Assembly: GCA_023427865.1 (NCBI GenBank)
Contig: JAEYZV010000555.1
Coordinates: 1 to 6,688 of the forward strand
Reading direction: 5' to 3'
Length of the DNA: 6,688 nucleotides
From: Acidobacteriota bacterium
GTDB lineage: Bacteria > Acidobacteriota > Vicinamibacteria > Vicinamibacterales > Vicinamibacteraceae
Made by a program: the position numbers and the translations under genes. The notes under the pieces are model-generated. The model was not told where the DNA came from. It made no database searches and was given only the letters and a program-made list of their open reading frames with translations. Below, piece after piece: positions 1 through 5,481 of this stretch. Position 1 is the stretch's first letter; each line of letters starts with the position of its first letter.

Positions 1-1
1 G

Positions 2-838
2 CTCGAAGGGCCTCACCTGGTGGCCGATGCCCTTGCCGCCGGCACGCCGCTCGGCGCCCTCGTGGTGGCCGAGGGCGCCGCGGCCCGGGCCGAGATCCAG
101 GCGATCGTCACGCGCGCACGGCAGCACGGCCTGCCCGTGTACCAGGTCACGCCGGCGGTGCTCGACGCGGCGAGCCCGACCAGGACCCCCGTGGGCGTCC
201 TCGCGCTCGGGAGGCTTACGCTGCGCAGCCTGGACGACCTGCTGCAGCCCTCGCCGGCGCTGCTCGCGGTGCCGAGCGACGTCCAGGACCCCGGCAACCT
301 CGGCGCCATCGCCCGCAGCAGCGAGGCAGCGGGTGCCACCGGCCTGCTCGCCCTCGGCCGCACGGCGCATCCATTCGGCTGGAAGGCGCTACGCGGCTCA
401 ATGGGAAGCACACTGCGGCTGCCGGTCGCCCGAGAAGCCGAAGCGCTCTCGGCGCTGCTCGCCGTGAAGGCCCGCGGCGTCCGTCTCGTGGCCCTGACCG
501 CCACCGCCGGCGCCACCCTCGACGAGGCGGACCTCTCGGGCCCGCTGGCGATCTGCGCTGGCGGCGAGGGCGGGGGGCTGTCGCCCGAGGTAATCGCCAT
601 GGCCGACCTGCCGCTGCGCATCACCATGCAGCCGCCCGTCGAGTCGCTCAACGTCGTTGTCGCGACGAGCCTGGTGCTGTTCGAGGTGGCGCGGCAGAGA
701 CGGAGGGCGGGTATCGGGGAGCGGGAAGCGGGTATCGCGGAGCGGGGAGCCGGTATCGGGGAGCGGGTATCGGGGAGCGGGTATCGGGGAGCGGAATCGG
801 AGGGCGTCTCGGCCTGGAGGGACCGCGGTCATGAGTGA
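2..838 (+). CDS. SpoU/TrmH-family RNA 2'-O-methyltransferase, 5' end outside window
   Basis: SPOUT-superfamily enzyme that transfers a methyl group from S-adenosylmethionine to a ribose 2'-OH in tRNA or rRNA, acting in the cytoplasm. The visible 278 residues open inside the N-terminal substrate-binding domain (LEGPHLVADALAAG). About 30 N-terminal residues are probably missing, judged from the usual family length. The three knot motifs are all present: motif 1 DPGNLGAIAR, with Asn99 and Arg105 spaced as the RNA-binding and catalytic pair in TrmH; motif 2 GGEGGGLS around Glu189; motif 3 VESLNVVVATSLVLFE with Asn217. The family core ends near residue 235 (VARQRR). The last 43 residues are unusual: residues 236-263 are encoded by a 7-bp tandem array and form four heptads of AGIGERx type, followed by AESEGVSAWRDRGHE. 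The stop overlaps the start of rarA. The exact RNA target (RlmB, TrmH or another) cannot be decided, so no symbol is given. Confidence 0.93.
   Translation, partial: LEGPHLVADALAAGTPLGALVVAEGAAARAEIQAIVTRARQHGLPVYQVTPAVLDAASPTRTPVGVLALGRLTLRSLDDLLQPSPALLAVPSDVQDPGNLGAIARSSEAAGATGLLALGRTAHPFGWKALRGSMGSTLRLPVAREAEALSALLAVKARGVRLVALTATAGATLDEADLSGPLAICAGGEGGGLSPEVIAMADLPLRITMQPPVESLNVVVATSLVLFEVARQRRRAGIGEREAGIAERGAGIGERVSGSGYRGAESEGVSAWRDRGHE
707..797. repeat. 84-bp array of twelve 7-bp units inside the methyltransferase 3' end
   Basis: Twelve uninterrupted heptamers occupy 707-790, followed by a degenerate thirteenth to 797. They fit the pattern [GT]CSGG[TGA]A. The commonest arrangement is a 14-bp double unit GCGGGTATCGGGGA, which occurs exactly at 707, 763 and 777, with one-base variants at 728 and 749. 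Single units GCGGGAA (721) and GCGGGGA (742) are interspersed. Because 3 x 7 = 21, the array reads as a 7-residue protein repeat (AGIGERE, AGIAERG, AGIGERV, SGSGYRG). No stop codon occurs in the two + strand frames that matter here: the methyltransferase frame and the rarA frame. Heptameric tandem repeats (STRRs) are known from cyanobacteria; a relationship to those is not claimed. Confidence 0.95.
816..822 (+). promoter_or_regulatory. Ribosome binding site of rarA
   Basis: GGAGGGA ends 8 nt before the ATG at 831, a strong Shine-Dalgarno match with good spacing. It decides the rarA start, because the rarA frame stays open upstream to 657 through the repeat array. It lies inside the methyltransferase coding sequence, so the two genes are probably translationally coupled. 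Confidence 0.85.
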
Positions 839-2213
839 GCCATCGCTCTTCGGACCGGACGAGCCGACGGCTGCGGAAGGCCGGTCGGCGCCTGGTTCGT
901 CGCCGCCGGCGGGCGAAGGCGGGCACGTGCCGCTCGCCGACCGCATGCGACCGCGCACGATCGACGAGATCGTCGGACAGGAGGCGCTGCTCGCGCCCGG
1001 GCGGCCGCTCCGGGAGGCAATCGAGCGGGACGTGCTGCAGTCGGTCATCCTCTGGGGCCCACCAGGCACCGGTAAGACGACGCTTGCGCGTGCGATTGCG
1101 GGGGCCACGGCGGCCAGGTACGTGGCGTTCAGCGCGGTGCTTTCCGGCGTGAAGGACGTCAAGCAGGTGATGAGCGAGGCGGCGGCGGCACGCCATCGTC
1201 ACGGCACGCGCACGGTGGTGTTCGTCGACGAGATCCACCGCTTCAACCGCGCGCAGCAGGACGCCTTCCTCCCCCACGTCGAGGCCGGCGACATCGTGCT
1301 CATCGGCGCCACCACGGAGAACCCCTCGTTCGAGGTCAACGCCGCCCTCCTGTCGCGGTCCAAGGTGTTCGTCCTGCAGGCGCTGACGCCGGAGGCCATC
1401 GAGACGATCCTCGAACGCGCGCTCCGCGACGAGGAACGCGGGCTCGGGCGGACGGGCGTGACCGTGGAGGACGGCCTGCTGCGCGCCATGGCGGTGCATG
1501 CCAACGGCGACGCGCGCAGCGCCCTGAACCTGCTCGAGCTCGCCGTCGGTGTGGTGCCCGACGAGGGGCGTGTCCTCACGCGCGAGCACCTCGCGCCCCT
1601 CGTGGCGCGCCGCACGCTGCGCTACGACAAGTCCGGCGAGGAGCACTTCAACCTGATCTCGGCGCTGCACAAGTCGCTGCGCAACAGCGATCCCGATGCA
1701 GCGGTCTACTGGCTGGCGCGCATGCTCGAGTCCGGTGAGGACCTGATGTACGTGGCGCGACGGCTCGTCCGCTTCGCGTCCGAGGACGTCGGTAACGCCG
1801 ACCCGCAGGCGCTCGTCGTCGCGATCGCGGCGCAGCAGGCCTCGCACCTGTTGGGCATGCCGGAGGCGAACACGGCGCTGGCGCAGGCAGCGGTGTACCT
1901 CGCGACGGCGCCGAAGAGCAATGCGGTGTACGCCGCGTACAACGAGGCCGCCGACTCGGCGCGCCGCGACGAAGCCGATCCCGTGCCCCTCCACCTGCGG
2001 AATGCTCCGACCCGCTTGATGAAGCAGCTCGAGTACGGGAAGGGTTACGAATACGCGCACGACGCCGCCGACGCGGTGACGGGCATGGACTGCCTGCCGC
2101 CCGGGTTGCAGGGCCGGCAGTTCTACCGTCCCACCGACCGCGGCTTCGAGAAGGAGATCGGCAGGCGGCTCGAGGGTTGGCGCGAGATCAAGAAGAAGCG
2201 GAAGGGCCGATAG
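831..2213 (+). CDS. rarA: Replication-associated recombination protein A (AAA+ ATPase)
   Basis: RarA/MgsA, homologue of eukaryotic WRNIP1, is a tetrameric ATPase of the clamp-loader AAA+ clade. It acts at stalled forks and single-strand gaps with SSB and recombination proteins. The 460-residue product is close to the E. coli length (447). Residues 1-33 are a flexible Pro/Gly/Ala-rich tail; the conserved core starts at PLADRMRPRTIDEIVGQ. Walker A is GPPGTGKTT (76-84). Walker B is VVFVDEIH (129-136, Asp133 and Glu134). Sensor 1 is GATTENPS (159-166). The arginine finger lies in LLSRSKVF (Arg176) and sensor 2 in GDAR (Arg229). The C-terminal MgsA tetramerisation region follows, with YDKSGEEHFNLISALHKS, NAVYAAYNEA and the terminal FYRPTDRGFEKEIGRRLEGW signature. 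All ATPase residues are intact. The start is ATG 831, fixed by GGAGGGA at 816-822; it overlaps the preceding gene in ATGAGTGA. A repeat tract follows the TAG stop at once. Confidence 0.97.
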   Translation: MSEPSLFGPDEPTAAEGRSAPGSSPPAGEGGHVPLADRMRPRTIDEIVGQEALLAPGRPLREAIERDVLQSVILWGPPGTGKTTLARAIAGATAARYVAFSAVLSGVKDVKQVMSEAAAARHRHGTRTVVFVDEIHRFNRAQQDAFLPHVEAGDIVLIGATTENPSFEVNAALLSRSKVFVLQALTPEAIETILERALRDEERGLGRTGVTVEDGLLRAMAVHANGDARSALNLLELAVGVVPDEGRVLTREHLAPLVARRTLRYDKSGEEHFNLISALHKSLRNSDPDAAVYWLARMLESGEDLMYVARRLVRFASEDVGNADPQALVVAIAAQQASHLLGMPEANTALAQAAVYLATAPKSNAVYAAYNEAADSARRDEADPVPLHLRNAPTRLMKQLEYGKGYEYAHDAADAVTGMDCLPPGLQGRQFYRPTDRGFEKEIGRRLEGWREIKKKRKGR

Positions 2214-2217
2214 GGCC

Positions 2218-2245
2218 GGCCGTCGGCGGTCGGCCATCGGCCTGC
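2218..2245 (+). repeat. Heptamer tract directly after the rarA stop codon
   Basis: Four contiguous 7-bp units in perfect phase, starting 5 bases after the TAG stop: GGCCGTC at 2218, GGCGGTC at 2225, GGCCATC at 2232 and GGCCTGC at 2239. An extra GGCC precedes the first unit (2214-2217). The consensus GGCCNTC matches the tract after mutL when each is read on the sense strand of its gene. GC-rich self-pairing between GGCC blocks is possible, but no T-tract follows, so a classical terminator is not supported. Confidence 0.7.
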
Positions 2246-2268
2246 GAAGGTGCACCGCGGTGGGATGG

Positions 2269-2309
2269 ACGCCAGCGTCGCGTCGGGCCCCGCAAACCCG
2301 CGCTGGCGT
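2269..2309. repeat. Inverted repeat abutting the hydrolase promoter (operator or hairpin)
   Basis: ACGCCAGCG at 2269-2277 and CGCTGGCGT at 2301-2309 are perfect 9-bp reverse complements separated by 23 bases, with centres 32 bp apart (about three helical turns). The right arm shares its last T with the candidate -10 box TAGAAT, so a protein bound here would touch the promoter. Alternatively it is an RNA hairpin ending the rarA transcript, although the sequence after it is not T-rich. Confidence 0.5.
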
Positions 2310-2314
2310 AGAAT
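2309..2314 (+). promoter_or_regulatory. Candidate -10 box for the secreted hydrolase gene, leaderless arrangement
   Basis: TAGAAT differs from TATAAT at one position and ends 7 nt before ATG 2322, so transcription would start at or within a base or two of the start codon. No Shine-Dalgarno sequence precedes that ATG, which fits a leaderless mRNA. No convincing -35 hexamer is visible at 16-18 bp spacing (GC-only sequence near 2285-2292), and no TGn extended -10 is present. Confidence 0.5.
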
Positions 2315-2321
2315 GCGCGCC

Positions 2322-3542
2322 ATGGTGCGGCAGGCTCCCACTCGTCGGCGTCGTCTTTCCTGTCTGTGGAGCCTCCTGTGCGCGACGCTGCTTGTCGCTC
2401 CGCCCGCCACGGCGCGTGCGCAGACGGTGGGTGCGCCGCTGCCGGCGTGGACCGCCGGCACACTCGACATTCACGTCATCAACACGGGACGCGGTGACGC
2501 AGCGCTGCTGGTGCTGCCCGACGGGACGACGCTGCAGTTCGACGCGGGCGACGGCGGCTTTCCGGCCGGGTCGCCGCGCGGCGTGGCCAACGTCCCCGAC
2601 ACCACACGCCGACCCGGTGAGTGGATCGCACGGTACGTGGCGCGTGTGCTGGCGCCGTTCCGTACGCCCGGCATCGATTACGCGCTGGTGTCGCACATGC
2701 ACGACGACCACATGGGCGGGTTTCCGGAACTGGCCCGGCACGTCCCCATCGGCAAGCTGCTCGACCGCGGCTGGCCCGACTATGCCGCTGGCGACGGGCC
2801 GGCCGCGGCCGGTATCGACGACTACATCGCGTTCGCCCGCGCCACTCCCGGCCGCATGGAGCGCTTCGAGGCGGGTCGCGCAGACCAGATCACGCTGCTG
2901 CGGTCGCCAGACACCTACCCCGAGTTCGTCGTTCGCAACCTCGCCGTGAACGGACAGGTGTGGACGGGCATCGCGCAGGCGACACGACGCCGCTTTCCGG
3001 ACGGCTTGGCCGCGTTGCCAGCCTTGCAGCGGCCGACCGAGAACGAGGCAAGTCTCGGGATACGGGTCAGCTACGGCGCCTTCGACTTCTACACGGGCGG
3101 CGACATCCCCGGCCGTCCTCGGCCCGGTGCCCCCGACTGGCACGATATGGAGACCGCAGTAGCGCAGGCCGTCGGGCCGGTGGAGGTCGCGGCGGCGAAC
3201 CATCACGGCAACCGTGATTCGACGAACGCGTACTTCGTGTCGGCGCTGCAACCGCGACTCTGGCTGCTGCAGGTGTGGTCGTCCGACCATCCGTCACACG
3301 ACGTGCTCGATCGCATGTTGTCGCGCGAGCTCTACCCCGGGGATCGCGACGTGCTGGCCACGAACATGTCCGAGGCCAACCGGATCGTGATCGGCCCCAT
3401 GCTGGACCGCCTGCTGAGCGCCCGCGGCCACATCGTGATCCGGGTCGACAAGGGCGGCGGCACGTACCGGGCGATCATCGTGGATGACACCGACGAATCG
3501 ATGCGCGTCACGGCGGTACACGGCCCGTTCACGTCGCGCTGA
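2322..3542 (+). CDS. Exported ComEC-type metallo-beta-lactamase-fold hydrolase
   Basis: A 406-residue stand-alone metallohydrolase of the type fused to the C-terminus of the DNA-uptake channel ComEC, here without any channel. Residues 1-33 look like a Sec signal peptide: basic MVRQAPTRRRR, a hydrophobic stretch to about residue 28, then ARA before Gln34. The product is therefore probably periplasmic or secreted. The fold starts at LDIHVINTGRGDAALLVLPDG (compare the ComEC LDVGQGDA strand). The metal site is HMHDDHMGG (His125, His127, Asp129, His130), then Asp261 in DFYTGGD, and HHGNRDSTNAYF (His294, His295), which corresponds to the HHGSxxST segment of ComEC. The 130 residues between the HxHxDH motif and Asp261 exceed the ComEC spacing I would expect, suggesting an inserted lid. 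Substrate unknown; phosphodiester or other ester cleavage is possible. ATG 2322 was preferred over ATG 2313 and GTG 2250 because it gives a compact signal peptide and fits the promoter. Confidence 0.88.
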   Translation: MVRQAPTRRRRLSCLWSLLCATLLVAPPATARAQTVGAPLPAWTAGTLDIHVINTGRGDAALLVLPDGTTLQFDAGDGGFPAGSPRGVANVPDTTRRPGEWIARYVARVLAPFRTPGIDYALVSHMHDDHMGGFPELARHVPIGKLLDRGWPDYAAGDGPAAAGIDDYIAFARATPGRMERFEAGRADQITLLRSPDTYPEFVVRNLAVNGQVWTGIAQATRRRFPDGLAALPALQRPTENEASLGIRVSYGAFDFYTGGDIPGRPRPGAPDWHDMETAVAQAVGPVEVAAANHHGNRDSTNAYFVSALQPRLWLLQVWSSDHPSHDVLDRMLSRELYPGDRDVLATNMSEANRIVIGPMLDRLLSARGHIVIRVDKGGGTYRAIIVDDTDESMRVTAVHGPFTSR

Positions 3543-3566
3543 CGCGCGGCACCGCGTCGCCGCGCG
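3543..3566 (+). terminator. GC-rich hairpin directly after the hydrolase stop, possible terminator
   Basis: CGCGCGGC (3543-3550) pairs perfectly with GCCGCGCG (3559-3566) around an 8-nt loop, starting at the first base after the TGA stop. No T-run follows, so it is at best a non-canonical terminator or a 3'-end stabilising stem. It sits in the 126-bp gap between two convergent genes, where termination would be expected. The middle of that gap (about 3571-3634) shows nothing else I can name. Confidence 0.35.
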
Positions 3567-3639
3567 ACGTGACGCAAGGCGGCATGTGCGGGATGGGGCG
3601 GATGTCATCGGACGCGTTTCGGGACATGCGCCTGGCCTC

Positions 3640-3667
3640 GAAGGCCGACGGCCGACCGACGAAGGCC
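3640..3667 (-). repeat. Heptamer tract directly after the mutL stop codon
   Basis: Read on the minus strand one base after the mutL TGA (3671-3669), four 7-bp units run in phase: GGCCTTC (3667-3661), GTCGGTC (3660-3654), GGCCGTC (3653-3647) and GGCCTTC (3646-3640). The consensus and orientation relative to the gene match the tract after rarA. GACGGCC at 3647-3653 can also pair with GGCCGTC at 3664-3670 as a 7-bp stem over a 10-nt loop. Confidence 0.6.
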
Positions 3668-3668
3668 G

Positions 3669-5480
3669 TCACATCCGCAGGAAGTTCTTCTCGATCTCCC
3701 GGCGCGTGAGGCGCAGCATCACCGGGCGTCCGTGCGGGCACACCGTGGAGTACGCAGTGCGGTGCAGTTCATCGAGGATGAACTGCATCTTCTCGAGGGG
3801 CAGTGGGGCGTTGGCCTTGACCGCCGCGTGGCACGCCATGGTCGCCGCGATGTGCTTGAGCACATCGTCCACGCGTCCCATCCGGTCGAACCCCTCGAGG
3901 TCCTGCCCGAGGGCACGCACCGTGGGTTCGACGTCCTGCAGCGAGATCAGTGCCGGCATGGCGCTCACGCGCACCGACCTGCCCCCGAACGGCTCGACCT
4001 CGAAGCCGAGCCGCTCGAGATCGGCGCCGTGCGCCTCGATCGCCGCCACCTGCGACGGGTCCAGTTCGAACACCACCGGCGTCAGCAGCCGCTGGCTCTG
4101 GAGGCGATCGCGCGTCAGGCGCTCGTAGATGCGCTCGTACAGCACGCGCTCGTGCGCGACGTGCTGGTCGACGATCGCGATGCCGTCCTGATCGACGGCG
4201 ATGATGTACGTGTGGCGGAACTGCCCGAGCGGGCGCATCGCCCTGATCTCGTCACCGACGACCGCGGCCTGGCCCCCCACCGCCGCAACCATCGCGTCGA
4301 TCCCTGGAGCCGGTAGGGACGCCTCACCGAGGCGTCCATCTTCCTTCGGGACGTCGTGGTGACCGACGGCTGGGACAGCCGTCCCTACCAGCCACCGATC
4401 CTGGCGGAACGTCGGGTCCGGACGCAGCACGCCCGGCAACATCGGCATCGCGGGCAGCGCCGCCGGTGCCATCGGCGTCTGCAGCCGCAGTTCCGGCACG
4501 GGCCCGGCGCCGAGCGCGTCCCTCAGCGCGCGCCGCAGCACTTCGTGCACGAGCCCCTGCTCCAGGAAGCGCACCTCCGCCTTCGTGGGATGGACGTTGA
4601 CGTCCACCCGCTCCGGCGGGATCTCGATGAACAGGTGCACCTCGGGGCTGCGCTCCTTCACCGGCGCCACGGCGTATGCCGCCTGGATCGCGTGCGCGAT
4701 CGTCTTGTCGCGGACGATGCGACCGTTGACGAAGATGTTCTGCGGCCCGCGTCGCGGTCCCTGCTCGGCAAGGGGCGCGATGTAGCCGTGCACGCGCATG
4801 CCCCCGCCCTCGCGTCGCACTTCGACGAGGTCCGGACGTGCCTGGTGGATCTGGTAGAAACGCTCGGCGACGTCGCTCGCGGGCGGGCAGTCGAGGAGCT
4901 TGCGGCCGTTGCTCGTGAGCTGGACGCCGACCGTCGGCGCGCCGAGCGCGAGCTGCGTCACGAGGCGGGAGACCTGCGCCGATTCGGCCGATTCGGCCTT
5001 CAGGAACTTCCGCCGTGCCGGCAGGTTGTAGAACAGGTCCCGTACCTCGATGGTCGTGCCCTCGGGCGCGCCGATGTCGTGCACCGCCACGAGGTGTCCG
5101 CCGTCCACGCGCACCTCGGTGCCGGTGAGTGCGCCGCGGGCGCGCGTCCGCAGCGTGAAATGCGAGACGGAGGCGATGCTGGGCAACGCCTCGCCGCGGA
5201 AGCCGAGCGTGCGGATGCCGTCGAGATCGGAGGCGATGCGGATCTTGCTCGTGGCGTGCCGCTGCACCGCCAGCTTGGCGTCCTCGGCCGACATCCCCTC
5301 GCCATCGTCCTCGACCCGCACGAGCGCGCGGCCGCCCTGCTCGATCGCCACCGCGATGCGCCTGGCCCCCGCGTCGAGGGCGTTCTCGACGAGTTCCTTG
5401 ACGACGGAGGCTGGTCGCTCCACCACCTCGCCCGCGGCAATCTGGTTGGCGAGCGCGGGTGGGAGAATCGCAATCTTCAC
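3669..5480 (-). CDS. mutL: DNA mismatch repair protein MutL, endonuclease-type, with repeat-derived linker segment
   Basis: MutL couples mismatch recognition by MutS to strand removal; it is a GHKL ATPase dimer. The 603-residue protein is full length. N-terminal domain (1 to about 325): Glu29 and Asn33 in KELVENALDAGA, Asp58 in EDDGEGM, RHATSK, GFRGEAL (93-99), FVNGR, and Lys300 in VNVHPTKAEVRF. C-terminal domain (about 408-603): LGQFRHTYIIA, DQHVAHERVLYE (438-449; the metal-dependent endonuclease motif DQHA(X)2E(X)4E with Val for Ala), ACHAAVKA from 549, and CPHGRP (581-586). These support a nicking MutL as in organisms lacking MutH. The linker (about 326-407) is Ala/Pro-rich. Its residues 364-390 are encoded by a 78-bp palindromic element, in frame. 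The GTG start at 5480 is one base after the corA stop; the product then begins KIAILPPALANQIAAGEVVERP as the family does. No strong Shine-Dalgarno is seen, so coupling to corA translation is likely. Confidence 0.97.
   Translation of the reverse strand: MKIAILPPALANQIAAGEVVERPASVVKELVENALDAGARRIAVAIEQGGRALVRVEDDGEGMSAEDAKLAVQRHATSKIRIASDLDGIRTLGFRGEALPSIASVSHFTLRTRARGALTGTEVRVDGGHLVAVHDIGAPEGTTIEVRDLFYNLPARRKFLKAESAESAQVSRLVTQLALGAPTVGVQLTSNGRKLLDCPPASDVAERFYQIHQARPDLVEVRREGGGMRVHGYIAPLAEQGPRRGPQNIFVNGRIVRDKTIAHAIQAAYAVAPVKERSPEVHLFIEIPPERVDVNVHPTKAEVRFLEQGLVHEVLRRALRDALGAGPVPELRLQTPMAPAALPAMPMLPGVLRPDPTFRQDRWLVGTAVPAVGHHDVPKEDGRLGEASLPAPGIDAMVAAVGGQAAVVGDEIRAMRPLGQFRHTYIIAVDQDGIAIVDQHVAHERVLYERIYERLTRDRLQSQRLLTPVVFELDPSQVAAIEAHGADLERLGFEVEPFGGRSVRVSAMPALISLQDVEPTVRALGQDLEGFDRMGRVDDVLKHIAATMACHAAVKANAPLPLEKMQFILDELHRTAYSTVCPHGRPVMLRLTRREIEKNFLRM
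4312..4389. repeat. REP-doublet (BIME-like) palindromic element inside mutL
   Basis: The 78-bp unit is bounded by perfect 10-bp inverted ends GGTAGGGACG (4312-4321) and CGTCCCTACC (4380-4389). The left half is GTAG (4313-4316) directly followed by a hairpin GGACGCCTC-ACC-GAGGCGTCC (4317-4337; 9-bp perfect stem, 3-nt loop). The right half is its mirror on the minus strand: GTAG (4388-4385), one G, then hairpin GACGGCT-GTCCC-AGCCGTC (4383-4365; 7-bp perfect stem). A GTAG tetranucleotide at the 5' foot of a hairpin is the hallmark of REP sequences mobilised by RAYT transposases. Two opposed REPs make a BIME. It has exactly 26 codons' length, no stop in the mutL frame, and falls in the variable linker. 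No clear target duplication is visible. Copies elsewhere are required to prove it is a dispersed repeat. Confidence 0.72.
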
Positions 5481-5481
5481 G

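Noticed and set aside
707..797. Heptamer array considered as a CRISPR array
   Set aside because: Units are contiguous 7-mers with no unique spacers and no cas genes nearby.
831..870. SLF near the RarA N-terminus as a beta-clamp binding motif
   Set aside because: It lacks the leading Gln of the usual QLxLF pentapeptide; three residues in a disordered tail are too little.
398..1162. 254-codon minus-strand frame with repeated P-R-Y-P and P-D-T-R stretches
   Set aside because: The repetitive residues come only from the heptamer array read on the other strand, opposite two convincing genes.
2250..2321. Upstream starts GTG 2250, ATG 2265 or ATG 2313 for the hydrolase
   Set aside because: They would place up to 24 extra polar residues before the signal peptide, and GTG 2250 and ATG 2265 would put the start upstream of the TAGAAT box. 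ATG 2313 adds only three residues and cannot be fully excluded.
648..3290. 880-codon open frame on the minus strand opposite rarA and the hydrolase
   Set aside because: It is low-complexity Arg/His-rich sequence with no recognisable domain, and both genes on the other strand are clear family members. Long antisense frames are expected at this GC content.
3484..4128. 214-codon plus-strand frame bridging the hydrolase end and mutL
   Set aside because: It overlaps the conserved C-terminus of mutL in antisense, has no domain, and no start signal.
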